Source of the DNA: Bolinopsis microptera | Taxonomy: Eukaryota; Ctenophora; Tentaculata; Lobata; Bolinopsidae | Assembly (NCBI RefSeq): GCF_026151205.1 | Contig: NC_087077.1 | Location: forward strand, 16,466,983 to 16,530,982 | DNA length: 64,000 nucleotides | Direction of reading: 5' to 3' | Shown: positions 41,545-54,719 of the stretch, piece by piece | How the letters are laid out: each line of letters opens with the position of its first letter | How positions within the stretch are numbered: position 1 is the first letter of the stretch | Made by a program: the position numbers and the translations under genes | Notes under the pieces: generated by a model | Database searches by the model: none | What the model saw: the letters and a program-made list of their open reading frames with translations, nothing else | Told to the model about the DNA's origin: nothing

Positions 41545-42725
41545 AGTGTAACCCGGCCTACGGCCGGGATTTCACTGCCGCAGTTAAAAAGGGTAGGAGT
41601 AATTACCCGCTGAGTCAAAACCCGGATTAGGCGAGCAATTCTATTCGGAGTGCCCTCACGTATCCAATAGTATGCTTAAAAGATAGTAATTCTTAATCAA
41701 TAATCAATAGAAATTAACCCTTAACACCATGCACCACACCAGCCTATCATATTTGTGAACATGCATTACATTGTCGTATGAAAGTATGAACTCTCTCTAC
41801 AGTCCAAACAGACCGTTTGAGCACTCCCTCCCCTAATAAGTTTATAGTATTATATGACCATGTAATATATACGCCATGTAATATATACGCTACATATGCA
41901 GAGAGAGAGAGAGAGCTAGCCCCGTAACTCTTGCCGTTCTTCTCAAGCCATTTTATGTAACATATTTTGTGGTACAAAACCATCAATTAAACCACTTACC
42001 ACCGGCCGATTTTTATAAAATTTGCTTATTGGCTTCGTCAGAGTTTTTTCGGCACTATACCGAAAAAACCAGTCCCGTAACTATTACCGTTTTTTTTGTA
42101 TAACCGTTCGGAAATTACACACAGACACACACACAGACACACACACAGACACACACACATTCTGGTGTTATTAAGTTGATATGTCCCGACAATCTGTCGT
42201 AAAACAGGGGTTCTAGAAAACCCATTTCCCGATGTTCCTGAAACCTGAAACTTTTTTTGCAGTCAATTTGGTCAACGTCTAGACGCCCTGAAAAATTTCA
42301 GATCTCTAACTCAATTTTAACATGGTTTTTAGGGCACCTGAATATGGCGATTCTGGGTTTTTTACCGAATTTCGTATAACAGTGCTGGCGAGTATTTTAT
42401 GCAAATTTCTTAAAAATCTGAACATAACTATTTTTTATTCCTGTCATCTTTGACATCAAATTAGAATGTTTTGAACTAAAAATAAATCTGCTGAACGACT
42501 TCCGATGAGTCTTAATGCCTGGAAAACTCCTGCCGGAGGCGGCGGCCTTCGGCCGCCGCCTCCGGCCGGAGTGCACGCTTCGCGTGCACAAAAGAGGCTT
42601 GTAACGTGTACCAAAGGGGGTATAATAGTAAAAGGGGTATAATAGTAAAGGGGGTATAATAGTAAAGGGGGTATAATAGTAAAGGGGGTATAATAGTAAA
42701 TGGGGAACATAGTATACCCACAATA
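41545..42725. repeat. Region of GC-rich hairpins and short tandem repeats, probable repeat element
   Basis: It opens with CCCGGCCTACGGCCGGG (hairpin near 41556). A motif like CCCGTAACTMTTRCCGTT occurs near 41922 and again near 42073. A (CA)n/GACACA run lies at 42116-42160. Two adjacent perfect hairpins with TTC loops lie at 42535-42590 (arms GGAGGCGGCGGCC and GTGCACGC). A 17-bp unit, GGGGGTATAATAGTAAA, repeats five times at about 42614-42700. No coding region. It looks like one or two non-autonomous elements, but I could not fix the ends. Confidence 0.5.
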
Positions 42726-43754
42726 AATGCAACGGTCGTGCTTGCCAGCACTGTGATACACGATTTTTAATACAATAGCAGTAGCACTACGTATATAATC
42801 CATAAGCCGTTCGAGAATGAGATACGGATGCCTATAAATAGTAATTAATTAACCAAATAACTAAGTAAAGTGCTAAATACAGTAAAACCCCGATTTTACT
42901 GTATTAGTAATAAAATATATTCACAGCTAGCACTTTAAAGCTCACGAGGCCTTTCAGGATCAAACAACAACAAATAACTACTCGCCTAGTTCAACTTATC
43001 TTCTGAGGAGTAACTAGAGTGATGTCACAAAATCACTTTACTTATGCCAGAGCGATTGAAGTTTGAAGATGTTAAATTAAACTGCAATATGAAGATGTGA
43101 TAAATTGAGTTGTGTGACACAATTAATTAAACAACTTAAACACTGAAGTGGTGACGGTGATGCTGTGATTTGAGTGCCGAGTGGTCGCTGTAAGAAGCTC
43201 ATTGGTAAATGGATGTCACGTGGTTGGAAAAGGAAGTTTCAACAGTCATGGGTCAACGCACCACCAGTATCAAGTCTATCACTGAATTTGGTTAAACTTA
43301 AAGCGGCCTAGAAAGTTTGCTAATTGCTAGTATGGCCGGTATTGACGTGAAGTGACGAAACAAAATAAAAATCAGAAATAACCGAGCTAACTGTGATGAT
43401 GGAGGAATTTACGCAATTTTCTAAAGAACTGAATAATAAACTGAGTGCATTTACCATAAGTGTCCGTCGACAGATTACCAAATTGCCTTGTTTAGTTACA
43501 AAACTTAATGAAATTGAATACAAATTTCATTGTTTATGCGGTTAACACTGAAACAGAAAACGTTAATTTTAATTGGAAATAAATCGGAATTTCAGTCGAT
43601 AAGCGGCAAAAATGCATCATAAAACAGTTATACTATTTTTGCTGCGCTCTTTCGAGCAAAAGGAGAGCAAAGACAATACCGATTAATAAAAAGAGTTTGC
43701 ATGGTCCGTCTTTTTCATCAACGTGGTTCACCTTGACCTCATTGTTGACCAAAG
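42726..43754. other. Gene-free stretch
   Basis: No gene or repeat array recognised. Confidence 0.5.
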
Positions 43755-43813
43755 CAGAAATGTAATGATACAATAACCTTCCAATGGAAGGTTATTGTAT
43801 CATTACATTTCTG
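43755..43813. repeat. Perfect 59-nt palindrome
   Basis: Two 29-bp arms, perfectly complementary by inspection, around a single A at 43784 (centre CCTTCCA-A-TGGAAGG, outer ends CAGAAATG and CATTTCTG). Confidence 0.93.
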
Positions 43814-44832
43814 GAATGGAAGTTCCATTTAAATTCGTGTATTGCTTCTTTGCTCGATCATCACGAGACGAACCATAGAAGTTGTAAACTGCAAACATGT
43901 GGCTTACAAACAATCAGAGGATTGTTTAATGTTTAACAACAACTTATTTATAAAATATTTATGCCAAAATCAAAACAGTCTAGTCTAACATGACGGCTGA
44001 CACAGTAACTTGTCTAGCCAGAGTTGAAGAAAACATCCATGCAAGATTTAAGACTTAGATCAAGATTTAAATTGTGCTAGACATGTCATTGTAGTTGTAG
44101 ACGTAACACTAACAGTAAGCCGGGGTACAAAGAGTTTGCAATTACCTTTTCTTTTGATTAAGAGCTATCATATAGCATAAGCTTGCCTTTGGATATTAAG
44201 AACACTAACTTAAAGTTAATGCTTAGATAAACGATGGATCGCGATGACACCGTGCAAATTTCCTACTAGAATTAGAACCAATAACTAAGTAGTATTAGTA
44301 ACTAACGCGTTTGTTAAGTTCTAAGTGTTATAATGAGTCGATGTAACTCATATATCAAGAAACCAATAAAACTGCAGTTATGAGTTAAGTACTTTCTCGG
44401 AATAACAAACTTATTACTGTTAAACTCTTTTCATGAAATACACCGAGTTTAATATCAGCCATTTTGTCGTGCGGTTATATATCAGTATCAACATGAACGC
44501 AGTTCTATATATTAACTGGAAATTTTCCCGTTCCGTGTGCATTGTACCGAGGATATATCATGAGACTAACAAAAGTGAAGAACAAAGAGCATTATTCTGT
44601 GTTTTAAACTGTTAGTAATTAAGTGATAAGTTTAAGTATCGACTATTGAGTACTGCTAGTATTGTGTAACTGTGAAAAGCCACTATTTATTATTGACGGC
44701 GAATAAACTTTGTGGGGTAGAATACGAGTACAGGTCTCCATGTGGTTGGGTATCCCAATAGTTTGTTTGATAAATGGCACGGGTAATTCGATGACAGTGT
44801 GATATTTGTGACCGATTTTTATTATATTATAT
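43814..44832. other. Gene-free stretch
   Basis: AT-rich, no feature recognised. Confidence 0.5.
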
Positions 44833-45713
44833 CAGTAGCCAGTACTCAGTAGCCAGTACTCAGTAGCCAGTACTCAGTTAGCCAGTACTCAGTAGCCAGT
44901 ACTCACTACTCAGTAGCCAGTACTCAGTAGCCAGTACTCACTACTCAGTAGCCAGTACTCAGTAGCCAGTACTCACTACTCAGTAGCCAGTACTCAGTAG
45001 CCAGTACTCACTACTCAGTAGCCAGTACTCAGTAGCCAGTACTCACTACTCAGTAGCCAGTACTCAGTAGCCAGTACTCACTACTCAGTAGCCAGTACTC
45101 AGTAGCCAGTACTCAATTTATACATTTATCTCCAAAAATTCAGTAGAATTTCTGGGCACATATTTGAGATTACATTTTTTGTAGATAAATGTAGATATTT
45201 GTAGATTATTGTCAATGGATAATTCACGAAAATTCTACAAATTCTACAAATTTATACATTTATCTCCATATTTGAGATTACATTTTTTGTAGATAAATGT
45301 AGATATTTGTAGATTATTGTCAATGGATAATTCACGAAAATTCTACAAATTCTACAAATTTATACATTTATCTCCATATTTGAGATTACATTTTTTGTAG
45401 ATAAATGTAGATATTTGTAGATTATTGTCAATGGATAATTCACGAAAATTCTACAAATTCTACAAATTTATACATTTATCTCCAGAAATTCAGTAGAATT
45501 TATGGGCACATATTTGAGATATACATTTTTTGTAGATAAATGTAGATATTTGTAGATTATTGTCAATGGATAATTCACGAAAAAAGTGGATGACATTATC
45601 CAAATATCTACAAATATCCACTTGGCCCCCCCCCCCCTACTCAGTAGCCAGTACTCAGTAGCCAGTACTCAGTAGCCAGTACTCAGTTAGCCAGTACTCA
45701 GTCAGCCAGTACT
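44833..45713. repeat. Satellite with 35-bp higher-order unit, split by an AT-rich array
   Basis: 44833-45115 is built from the 15-mer CAGTAGCCAGTACTC. Most of it is a 35-bp unit of two 15-mers plus CACTA, repeated about six times. 45116-45600 is an unrelated AT-rich tandem array, unit about 109 bp (TTTATACATTTATCTCC to TTCTACAAATTCTACAAA), four copies. The first and last copies carry an extra ~24 bp (AAATTCAGTAGAATTT and following). A poly-C run (45625-45637) ends it, and the 15-mer satellite resumes at 45638-45713. The AT-rich array therefore looks inserted into the satellite. Confidence 0.9.
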
Positions 45714-45792
45714 AACAAATACTAGAAATGGAACTAACTACCAGTACCACTAGTACCAACTTGTTAGCTATCAGACAGAAGAGCAGTGATGT

Positions 45793-45852
45793 AGTAACCG
45801 TTCCTAGTGACCGTTCCTTAGTAACCGTTCCTTAGTAACCGTTCCTAGTGAC
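45793..45852 (+). repeat. Short tandem repeat of GTAACCGTTCCTTA
   Basis: Four to five copies of a unit like AGTAACCGTTCCTT or AGTGACCGTTCCT, just outside the satellite. Confidence 0.7.
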
Positions 45853-45855
45853 CAT

Positions 45856-48744
45856 CTCAATAACCACTAACCAGTACCTTTACATACAGTTAACAATGAG
45901 AGTTAACAAGGACAGTTAACTAATTAACGCACACTGCACTTTTACTCGCCGTATTATATATTGAAGTGAAGTTTTTTTTTAAATAATTACAACACTATAA
46001 ATCTATTACATTTATTGAGGACGCTACAGAAGGAATATATTTAATGTAGTTTAAAGAGTCCTCACAGTCACTTTCCTCACGTCCGACATTCGACAATGGC
46101 GTTTCTCTTGTCGCCAATATTAACTTTAAGAGTAGTTATCGTATCAAGAAACGAAGATATTACGATGAATGTTGAACTGTATGCGAGACGGCCAAATTGG
46201 TGAGTCCTGAAGCAGAAGTTTAAAGGTTTATGGGGAAATGTTAAAAGTAATTTTACTCTTAGCCCAGGCCGGCAGGCCAAGACTCAAAAGAAAGTGATGG
46301 ATACTAGATGGTAAGATAAACATCGCGCTATGTCCAGATCACAGAATACAGATACGATTACGAGCTTACTCAGGATATTATGTTAAGTTAATTTGGTCGC
46401 AGGAGAAATTGCATCATTGGTTGAAATTGAGCATGCAGGAATTTTTTAAAAGATTCTCGAAGGACGAAGCCCAATCCGAATTATGCAAGAAAAACAACTT
46501 ATGAATTGTTCGACTGTTACATCATGACATGTACTACAACAAAATGTGTTGTATTATTTAAGTTTTTAATATAGTGATGAGTGCAGGACGACCCAAAGGG
46601 GACTAGTTCGAGTGCACCTTATCTCTATTGCTTGAGATGGTGGCCTAGCTGTGCCGCCAAGAAATTTGTGTGATGCTGCAAAAGCAATCGGAAGCACCAA
46701 GAAACAACAGGTTAAATGAATTAGAAACTTCCAGCTTAACTGATGAACGATAGCTGAAATGTACGCGTCGGAGCACCTATCTCTAAGACTCTACTGTCCA
46801 AGAATCATTCTCGACGGAACAAGGCAGAAATTGGTGTACAGTATGAGCAGAGCGAGATATGGGCTCGAACCAATTCGACTTATTCATCTGATTAAGATTT
46901 GAGATGTATCGCGATGGGTCACACCACATATCAGAAATTAGATAGCTTTCTACATTCTAATTTCAGACTGTCTGATGATCGAGTAGATATACCCAGATCA
47001 TTTCTATTGGGGAGCGTTCACAATTATTATGGCAGCAAGATTTTGGCTCGGGCCGTTGCCTCGCTACTTTGAAGAAATTTAGACGAGTATCATCCGTCAA
47101 ACCAGTACTGATCGCCTATCAATTTTTAACAGTGTGGTTCTTCGCCCTTAAAGTGTCATGTAGCAGTGTTCTCAACAATACCATTAAAGTTTTAAACCCC
47201 GCAAACCTTGCATCAACAACGCGAGTGGGTTCAACTCAAGCCCATCAAGTTCCAATGCAATATAAGCTCCAAATCCAACAGTTACGTCAACATTTATCTG
47301 TTACATAAGAATATTAACAAATGAAACGCAGGTTGGCTATGCTGGGGGAATATCGTGCTCTCTAATGAAGTTGGCCTCTGGCGTGCTTCCAAAGCAGCCC
47401 CACGGCCACAACAGCTTACAGTTATACAGCAAAGACCAATCACATTATTTACATATGTCAATATGTTCATTATATGCAAGCCTCTTGATTTATATATGCG
47501 GGTACCACTAACCAGCAGTAACTGTCACAAAGTTGCAAAACATTAAACAAAGTGGTATGATTCTGCTTCCGATTCCGAAAAAAGAAGAAAGCTCCGTGCC
47601 AAGGCAAACTTCACTCGAAATATAATATTAATACCCAACACATCTCCATACAGAGCGTCTTCAAGCGATCATTTCCAACTGCCAAAAAACCTGATTCCCT
47701 AAATAACCTTGATGGTAGAACCGATTACAAAACCCAAGGAATATTTATTAAATAGGCACTCTCAATAACGAATCGTCATTGACGATAGTTTTGCGAGAGT
47801 GGTGAAAATAACTCTAACGATAAAACGATAGCCGTTTAGGACTAACCCTCGACTCTAAAAACTGTAAAAGGGTTTAGTCGTTAAAACGAACAATTTATTG
47901 TCATATCAAGACAAAAATCTGCTCGATATAACTGAGGCTGAGGCCGTGAGGTAATATTCGGTCAGCAATATTCTGTTAAAGTGTTCTGACAAATGATTAT
48001 TATTTTTATCATTTCGAAGTAAACAACTGTATGCCATAGAAAGGCAGTATTTTGTAGTTAGCTCTAAACTTTTCATTACTACTGTATTATTTTGAAGCTA
48101 GTTTTATGGGAGCATAAAACATGACGCTTTAAGCGACCTCAATTATCGGAAAATTCACGGTCATTATTTACCGAATAAAAATGCACTGGTAAATACGACT
48201 CATTTTATTCCGAAGAGGATCTAGGACTAAGCTTGGTACGAAGAATAAAATAGAACATTTCCAGCACAAGTACAAAATAAATCGTTTTAAATGTTAAATT
48301 GTCAAATTACAAAATAATACTCAAAATATACTTACCATCAGATAAAACAAAATTCCTACTTTACAAACACTGTTTCAACTTTGGTCAACATACGTTCAAT
48401 AAAGGATAACCTATTCGGCTCAACAAGTTGTCCAAACTAAACACTAAACATAACAAGATTTGTCTGTTCTAAGTACGGCCGTTCCGGCGGTAGCTGCAGT
48501 TCCTAAACCCTAACGTATCATCACGTTTTCTGTATTGAATCCTCGAGTTAACCCAAATATTGGCTCTGTCACAACAGCTGTCAGGTCCTCAATTTTCATT
48601 TAATAGTCCAACACGTCTAGCCAACCATGGGGAATTCTTGGAAGAGTACAATCTAAGACATCTACATAAACTTCAGGAGAGTATAAGAATAAAATTCAAG
48701 TAAATTTCAGGCTAATTATGGGTTAATCTGAGAAAAAACCATCT
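45856..48744. other. Gene-free stretch downstream of the DGK gene
   Basis: No gene recognised. At about 47055-47103 GAAGAAATTTAGACGAGTAT and CATCCGTCAAA match a unit repeated at 60120-60290, so a small dispersed repeat is present. The right end holds the presumed 3' untranslated region of the DGK gene. Confidence 0.5.
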
Positions 48745-51700
48745 TCAGGATACTTCCTCGCGCCTCATAATCAGCGCAGGAGTGTGAGCTGACACGGATA
48801 TAATACAAGGAGACTGATCCCAAGGCTCGCCGTCACACTGAGCTGGCACGAACCCTGACTTCACCACGATCTGATGGGCAGAGGGAGTGTTAGAGGTTTA
48901 AAGAGAGATTAAATAGTGGTCACGTGACATGCGTGATCACTGTTAATTTGATCGTCGTGCGTTTGTTCTAATGTGATTTTTGGGCTGTTTCAGTTTTCTA
49001 GACGTTCTTAAAATAGAAGTCTCTAGGTGGTGATTTGAAAACGAGGGATTGGCTTTCGTTGTCATTGTAGGGATTCGGGTGGTACCTCGACAAAATTAAT
49101 TCGACAAATGCAATCAAATTTAACATAGACCTTTGTAGGACTATTTCAGACAATATCTAATCAAATTTAAATACGGATGTGGTGATTCGTAGTGATGAGA
49201 TGATCATATGATGTACCTCTCAAATGTTCGGTGTTGAAATGACAAAAATATGTAAGCTTGGCATTTAGATCAGAGGGCCCAAGTACGATTCTTCCGGTTG
49301 AAGACCAATATAAATGAGAGGGACTTCACAAATCAAATTTCATGATAATATGGGGCTCTGCAAATCACATTTCATAATAAAACACGGAAGAGTTTAGCAC
49401 TCGTACAAGATAAAAATTGGAGGACATCCAATGTTTGACTTGGTTAAGTTGTTCATATACTAGAAGACATTTGTTAATCCATTTAAGTATCTAACCAAGC
49501 ATTCTCATGTTAAGTAATATCAACGTTTTGAGCGATCAGAAACCTCCAAGAAACAAAATTGGATTGTGGTTAATTCACCAAACTTACCCTGACAGTTTTA
49601 GCTTGGCCAAGTCTACAAGGATCAGCAAGTCCAACTTGGAGTCGACCCACGTGAAGAGAAGAGTAGAGTCCACAAACTTCTATCAAACCATCAGATGGGC
49701 TGAAGTTGGAGGGATACATGAGAGATATCGTTTTAAATTGTTTGTTGAAGATATCCCCAAGAATCAAGACCAATCTTGTCAGCATTATTTATTTAGTGGG
49801 TAATCAATAACGTCGACTATCAGAACTGAGAATAAAAATTACAGAACTCATCAAAAATATCTATTCTGGAAGTTTAAAATAATCGCGATACACCACACAA
49901 AAAACTAACCTTTGTTTGTTTGGTAGTTCCTCTAAACCACTCCCAGCCCACATGTCACAGCCACTGCTCCAAGAGCCGATATTTAGCAACACAATACCCT
50001 CCAATTCAGGTAGTTCTATTGCTCTACCGTCAAGTTCAATAGCTATTCGCTCGTTTAGTTTGTGACACACGCTTTCAAATACGTCCTTCGTGCCGTATCC
50101 TAGATACCAGGCCTGGGCAGATGAAAATGTGAGGATAAAGGAATTTAAAGTCAATACATCAGCCTTTCGTCTCTAATAATGAGTATGTTGAGCAGTTACA
50201 GTATTAGTTAATAGCTATAGCTTAACGGTATGACGTCAGAAATGCCACGAACCATGCATTGAATCGCTTTGTCAGCTAGCTCGATCGGATCCACGACGCG
50301 GCGCGCGCGTGTATGCGGCAGTGCCATTATGCGCGGCGAACGATACATATTAAAACTGAGAATGTCGCCCGCGCGCACGAACCAAGTCGTGGTATGGATA
50401 AAATTCGTCCCATTAATGGCGGGTTTTTCCATTTTAATTTGCAATTCTACGGCCTACGAGGACAGTGCGGAGTGCCCACACTCACGGCTCACTTGTGTAA
50501 CGTTGATGGAAACATTTGGAAATGGCATTCAATACTTATCATTCGATCACTGTAAATAAATGTACAGTGTGCATATTATCAGTGAGATGATTAAATTCAC
50601 ATCAAAGTTCAATTATTTAGTTAAAAGGTTAAACTCGTACCTTATTTAATAATCTGTTTTTAAAGAGGGATGGGTTTTCTTCCCTGTTTTTGTGGAAGTT
50701 TAACACAACTGCTGCGTCACACCCGATAGAGAAATAGCAGTTCATTATCAGCGTCTGGAAATTTACGGAATGTTAAAAACGTAAAAACAAGAAATGGTCC
50801 CTCTTGGCAGTGGACCAAAATGATAATACAATTTCAGGTCAACATGTACAGGAAACCAGTAAAATGAATTATCATGAATTTGTAACACATGATATTAAAT
50901 AACAGATGATGACATAACATACCTTCATGGGACGTTTGATACCGAAGTAACCATAGTTTCTGATGTTAACGGACCATCTGTCGTGTTCAATAGTTTGGGC
51001 TCTACTAATATCCCACAATATGTCTGACATGTCCTCTTCAGCATACCCTGTTATAGAGCAGTTATAATATTGACGCGAGGTTAAATTAAAATGTGATCCT
51101 ACCTATTAAAACAACAGTTTTTTGAAATCTTAAGAATGCATTCTGGATCTCAATACAAAGGAACTACAGTGAACAGAAATAAAACTAACCTGAGCCCCAA
51201 CCACAAGATCTGGCGAAGTCGTTACCAGTACCTAACGGCAACACGCACACCAGAGGTCGTGTCTAGAGTAAAAATATCAGTTATTTTACTTTTTAAACCA
51301 TTTCCTTCTCAACAATAATATCATGTTAGGTTTTCACTTTGAAGACAGAACAATGATTGTGTGAAGGAAGGCGACAGTTAATTAATTAGAACAGCAGATA
51401 TGTTAAAAGCACGTGTTCCATAATGTCGGAGTAACACGATATGGTGCATTTAATAATAATAAATGGTGTATAATACAACACTTCTATAAAGTGAAACGTA
51501 TACTCAGTAGTCATAAGTGTAAAAAGAACTATATCTGTATATATATATAATAGAACCCAATATTTGGATTCAAATACAATATAAGACGGAGAAAGACAAG
51601 CTAATTTAGTACATTTTAATATGATAGCTGTTCTCAAATGTATATCATAACATTCGAAATACAATCACGATTCACGAGGAACTTTATGTACAGATATCAA

Positions 51701-54700
51701 TACATCGTTTTACAACCAGAAAGCACAAACAGAATATCGCTAACGTAATCAACTCTAATGAGCTCAATTACAGTAATTCTAAGGAACAAATAGTTACCTG
51801 AAGTTTCATCTTGTCGATAGCACCGAGTACCCATCCCACAGTACCATCTCCCCCACATACCAGTACTAGGTACTGTGTGGTGGGGGACAGTCTACAGATG
51901 TCTAACGCTGCTTCTGGGGGCACTTCACAGATATCTACCACCTGCACACGGATACGGTTATCTTTATATTGTTATCTTCCTTGCACACGGGATACGGTTA
52001 TCTTTATATTGTTATCTTCCTTGTCTCGCTTAAAGATAGCCAAGAAAAAGGGGAAAAAATCATGCATCTCTAATCATATTTCGATCAAAGTTATTTTCAA
52101 CGGAAAAGTAGTGAGTGTTTATTCCCAAACCTGTGCGGGGTTGAGGAGATGTCTGAAGATCTGCAGGACACTCTGTCCCTGGTTATTACCACTCTTTCTA
52201 TTAGCTAACACTAACAAGGGCTGCCAGGGGTACGAGGGTGTGGTGATGTCCCGCACTACCTGCTTCCTTACTCCTTTTACCCAGATACTCTGTAATTAGA
52301 TGAGACGTTACAATTATTTCAGTTGTTCTGGAAGATGAACTGGGTGTGTTTAGACTACTTTAGACTACAGCTACGCAGGTGTTAGTCTCAATTCTCATTT
52401 CTAAGTTTAGTGCTCATTTTAATTTGTATTACTTTGGGTTTTGGAAATCTACAATTTAAATGTATTATCGTATATAACGCTAGGCCAGCCCCCGATATTT
52501 GAGATATTATTTGACCAAATCTCCTCTCTTCTTCAAAAGCTCACGAAAAGTAGTTTTGAGACTTAAAGTTTGTAATAGTAAATAGCTTTAGGCATGTGAC
52601 CATGTCACAACAATCGGACAAAGTTCCTTGACAAAAGTAGTTTCATATTTTAAATAGTTAAGTTATAAATAGTTATAGATAGTTCACTCAGAATTTTAAA
52701 AGCTCAGCAAATCTTTTAGTCTTAATATGGTCATCATTGTGAAGGTGGAAGTTCAAACTTAAAATAGATCAATTACAACCGTAAAATCAACCCAAATCGA
52801 GATGGGACCATTTAAAGTTTGATAAAAGACTTGGCTGATTTACTATTATATGGCAGTCATACACTATCTACAATATCAAGTTGAATAATGCCTGTCATGG
52901 TCTAGTATTTTGCCAAAATCATGATTTTGTTCATCTGGTCCTTAGTTTTTTTTGGGGCTTTAAACCCACCGTAACCCCCCTCAATATCATAAGAGAAATA
53001 ATGATTATGACTAAACACTAGTACACTGAGATAGACAATTATCACAGACTACAAATCATCAAATTCTACCATTGAAGCCATGGTAGATTTCATTTAATCT
53101 AGGGCATATAAGGAATGTAGGGAATGTAGCTCTCAGTTAAATTTATAGCCATATAGCGTGACAATATTTCAAGAACATACTTTTAGTTCATAAAATTGTT
53201 TTCTAAGAAATGTTACTAATTTCTTGGTTAATTTCAGTCCTTTATGGGTCCATGTTATTGCGGTCATCGCGATGAGCTTCCGTGTTTGGTTGCCCATCAA
53301 ATTTTACAGATAGTGCATCTGCCATCTTCAGTTCGTTTATTCAATTTTAAAAAAATTCATTGCTCTACCGTAATCTGTAAAATTTGTAAAGTATTAAATA
53401 AAAACAGCAAATTAAAGCTTCAATAACCTTGAGAGTAATACTGGTAGGAGGGAGAATCCACTTCTGATATTTCCCCAAATCACAGGAAGTGATGGGTTTA
53501 CTACAGTCGTCATGACACACAACTTGACACCACACACATCTTATATCCATTAGTTTGGGCTCCCGACCACAGAAATCTCCACACGTCACACATTCTGAGG
53601 TTAAGGTTGAGAAATGAGAAATGAGAAGGTTCGTTAACTTGAATAACATATTTTAGATGGTTAACTTATTTCAATTTGTGTTAAGTAAATGTTAAGACTC
53701 GTAGTTTCTATTATATCAGACACATGTTTCACAATATCATAGCTTTGATGTACTAACCTTTACATAACGGTAAATTTCCTCTGATCCAATGATGTTTCAT
53801 CTGTTTCTTCTGGGATAAGAAGAGGGACTTGCAAGCTATTTCCTCATCGGCCTGATCTATACACCTCTCTTCGGAGCACGAGTAAACTCCACAGGAATCA
53901 CAACTGTGTCCCTTAGAAATGATTCAGGATCACATTTCAATAGGTTAGTTACGTTTCATTTTTAGAAAAAAGTACCGACCAAAATTGATGGATAATGGAT
54001 ATGCAATGTGGCTGCACGACAAAGGGGGGCCCTCCATTATTAGGGGTCAGATCATATGACGTATAATTAGTGATGTGACGTATAATTAGTGATGTGATCC
54101 ACCAGCTATGATTTACAGAACATGTGAACTCTACCCTATATCTAGCTCATTTCTGGGTCTACTGATGGATCACATGGATGGATCACATCACTAATTATAC
54201 GTCACATCACTAATTATACGTCATATGATCTGACCTCTAATAATAGAGGGCCCCCCTTTGTCGGCCTCCCTGCAAGGTGGACAAAATTTCGATAATCATT
54301 TAAACTTGGTTTCAACATTAATTTTCAAGTACTTACCGTTACAAATAGTTCTTTACAGTTGTTACAATAGGTGGGCTTATCAATGAAATCAGTCCCAAAC
54401 CAGGAATGTCCTTGACCAGACTCCCTTATAATCAGCTTTGGAGGCTTCCAAAATATTATCTGAAAGTGAGCAAGTGTAACACAGTATGAATTTAATAAAA
54501 TCTGATTAATGATCATTCATAATTGATATTTGAACTGATCATTTCCACAATTTTATACTTTGTTAATATTCTAAACTTTATAATCTAATTGGTCATCACT
54601 ATGCCTTTATAGTTTATAATAACAACCTTGATCAAGAGCCACGACAGAAAGAAGAAGAAAAGCGTGACACAGGTACATTGTAAAGGATCTCCCCTCCACT

Positions 54701-54719
54701 CCCATCCATAGATAAACAT
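48745..54719 (-). CDS. DGKE: Diacylglycerol kinase, epsilon type, 12 exons
   Basis: Phosphorylates diacylglycerol to phosphatidic acid at membranes. Exons in reading order: 54719-54627, 54459-54337, 53911-53758, 53594-53428, 52289-52131, 51941-51798, 51262-51190, 51047-50923, 50754-50641, 50112-49910, 49699-49588, 48870-48745 (stop TGA). Phases agree at every junction; 1593 nt, 530 residues (human DGKE 567). A hydrophobic helix at residues about 12-29 ([13 protein letters not shown]) is followed by two C1 domains (HSWFGTDF...CDSCG, about 52-108; [11 protein letters not shown]...RCVWC, about 113-165), the catalytic domain with [18 protein letters not shown] (about 260) and [10 protein letters not shown], and the accessory domain with [22 protein letters not shown] and DGLIEVCG. 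An N-terminal helix, two C1 domains and no EF-hands, PH or ankyrin repeats define the epsilon type, which in vertebrates prefers arachidonoyl-DAG. I chose the ATG at 54719; no ATG is seen further upstream in frame. Confidence 0.95.
50208..50560 (-). other. CpG-rich island with opposing reading frames in a DGK intron
   Basis: Inside the intron between 50641 and 50112, base composition changes sharply (GCGGCGCGCGCG near 50297). A minus-strand frame of 78 codons (50444-50208) reads [20 protein letters not shown] and onward, and plus-strand frames of 80-96 codons overlap it. I recognise no family. It could be a captured coding fragment, part of a transposon or an internal CpG island. Confidence 0.3.
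51945..52022 (+). repeat. 40-bp tandem duplication in a DGK intron
   Basis: Two adjacent copies of the unit CACACGGATACGGTTATCTT and its following ~20 bp, differing by one G. It lies immediately upstream of the acceptor of the GGDGT exon on the minus strand. Confidence 0.8.
54017..54263. mobile_element. 247-bp foldback/MITE in DGK intron 2
   Basis: Arms of about 85-90 bp are inverted copies: CGACAAAGGGGGGCCCTC starts the left arm and its complement ends the right arm. Each arm contains GACGTATAATTAGTGATGT or its complement twice in tandem. The ~65-bp centre is unrelated. No coding capacity. Target duplication not evident. Confidence 0.85.

Noticed and set aside
44833-45713. Repeat-spacer appearance of the 15-mer satellite
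   Set aside because: The CACTA 'spacers' are identical, so it is a higher-order satellite unit.
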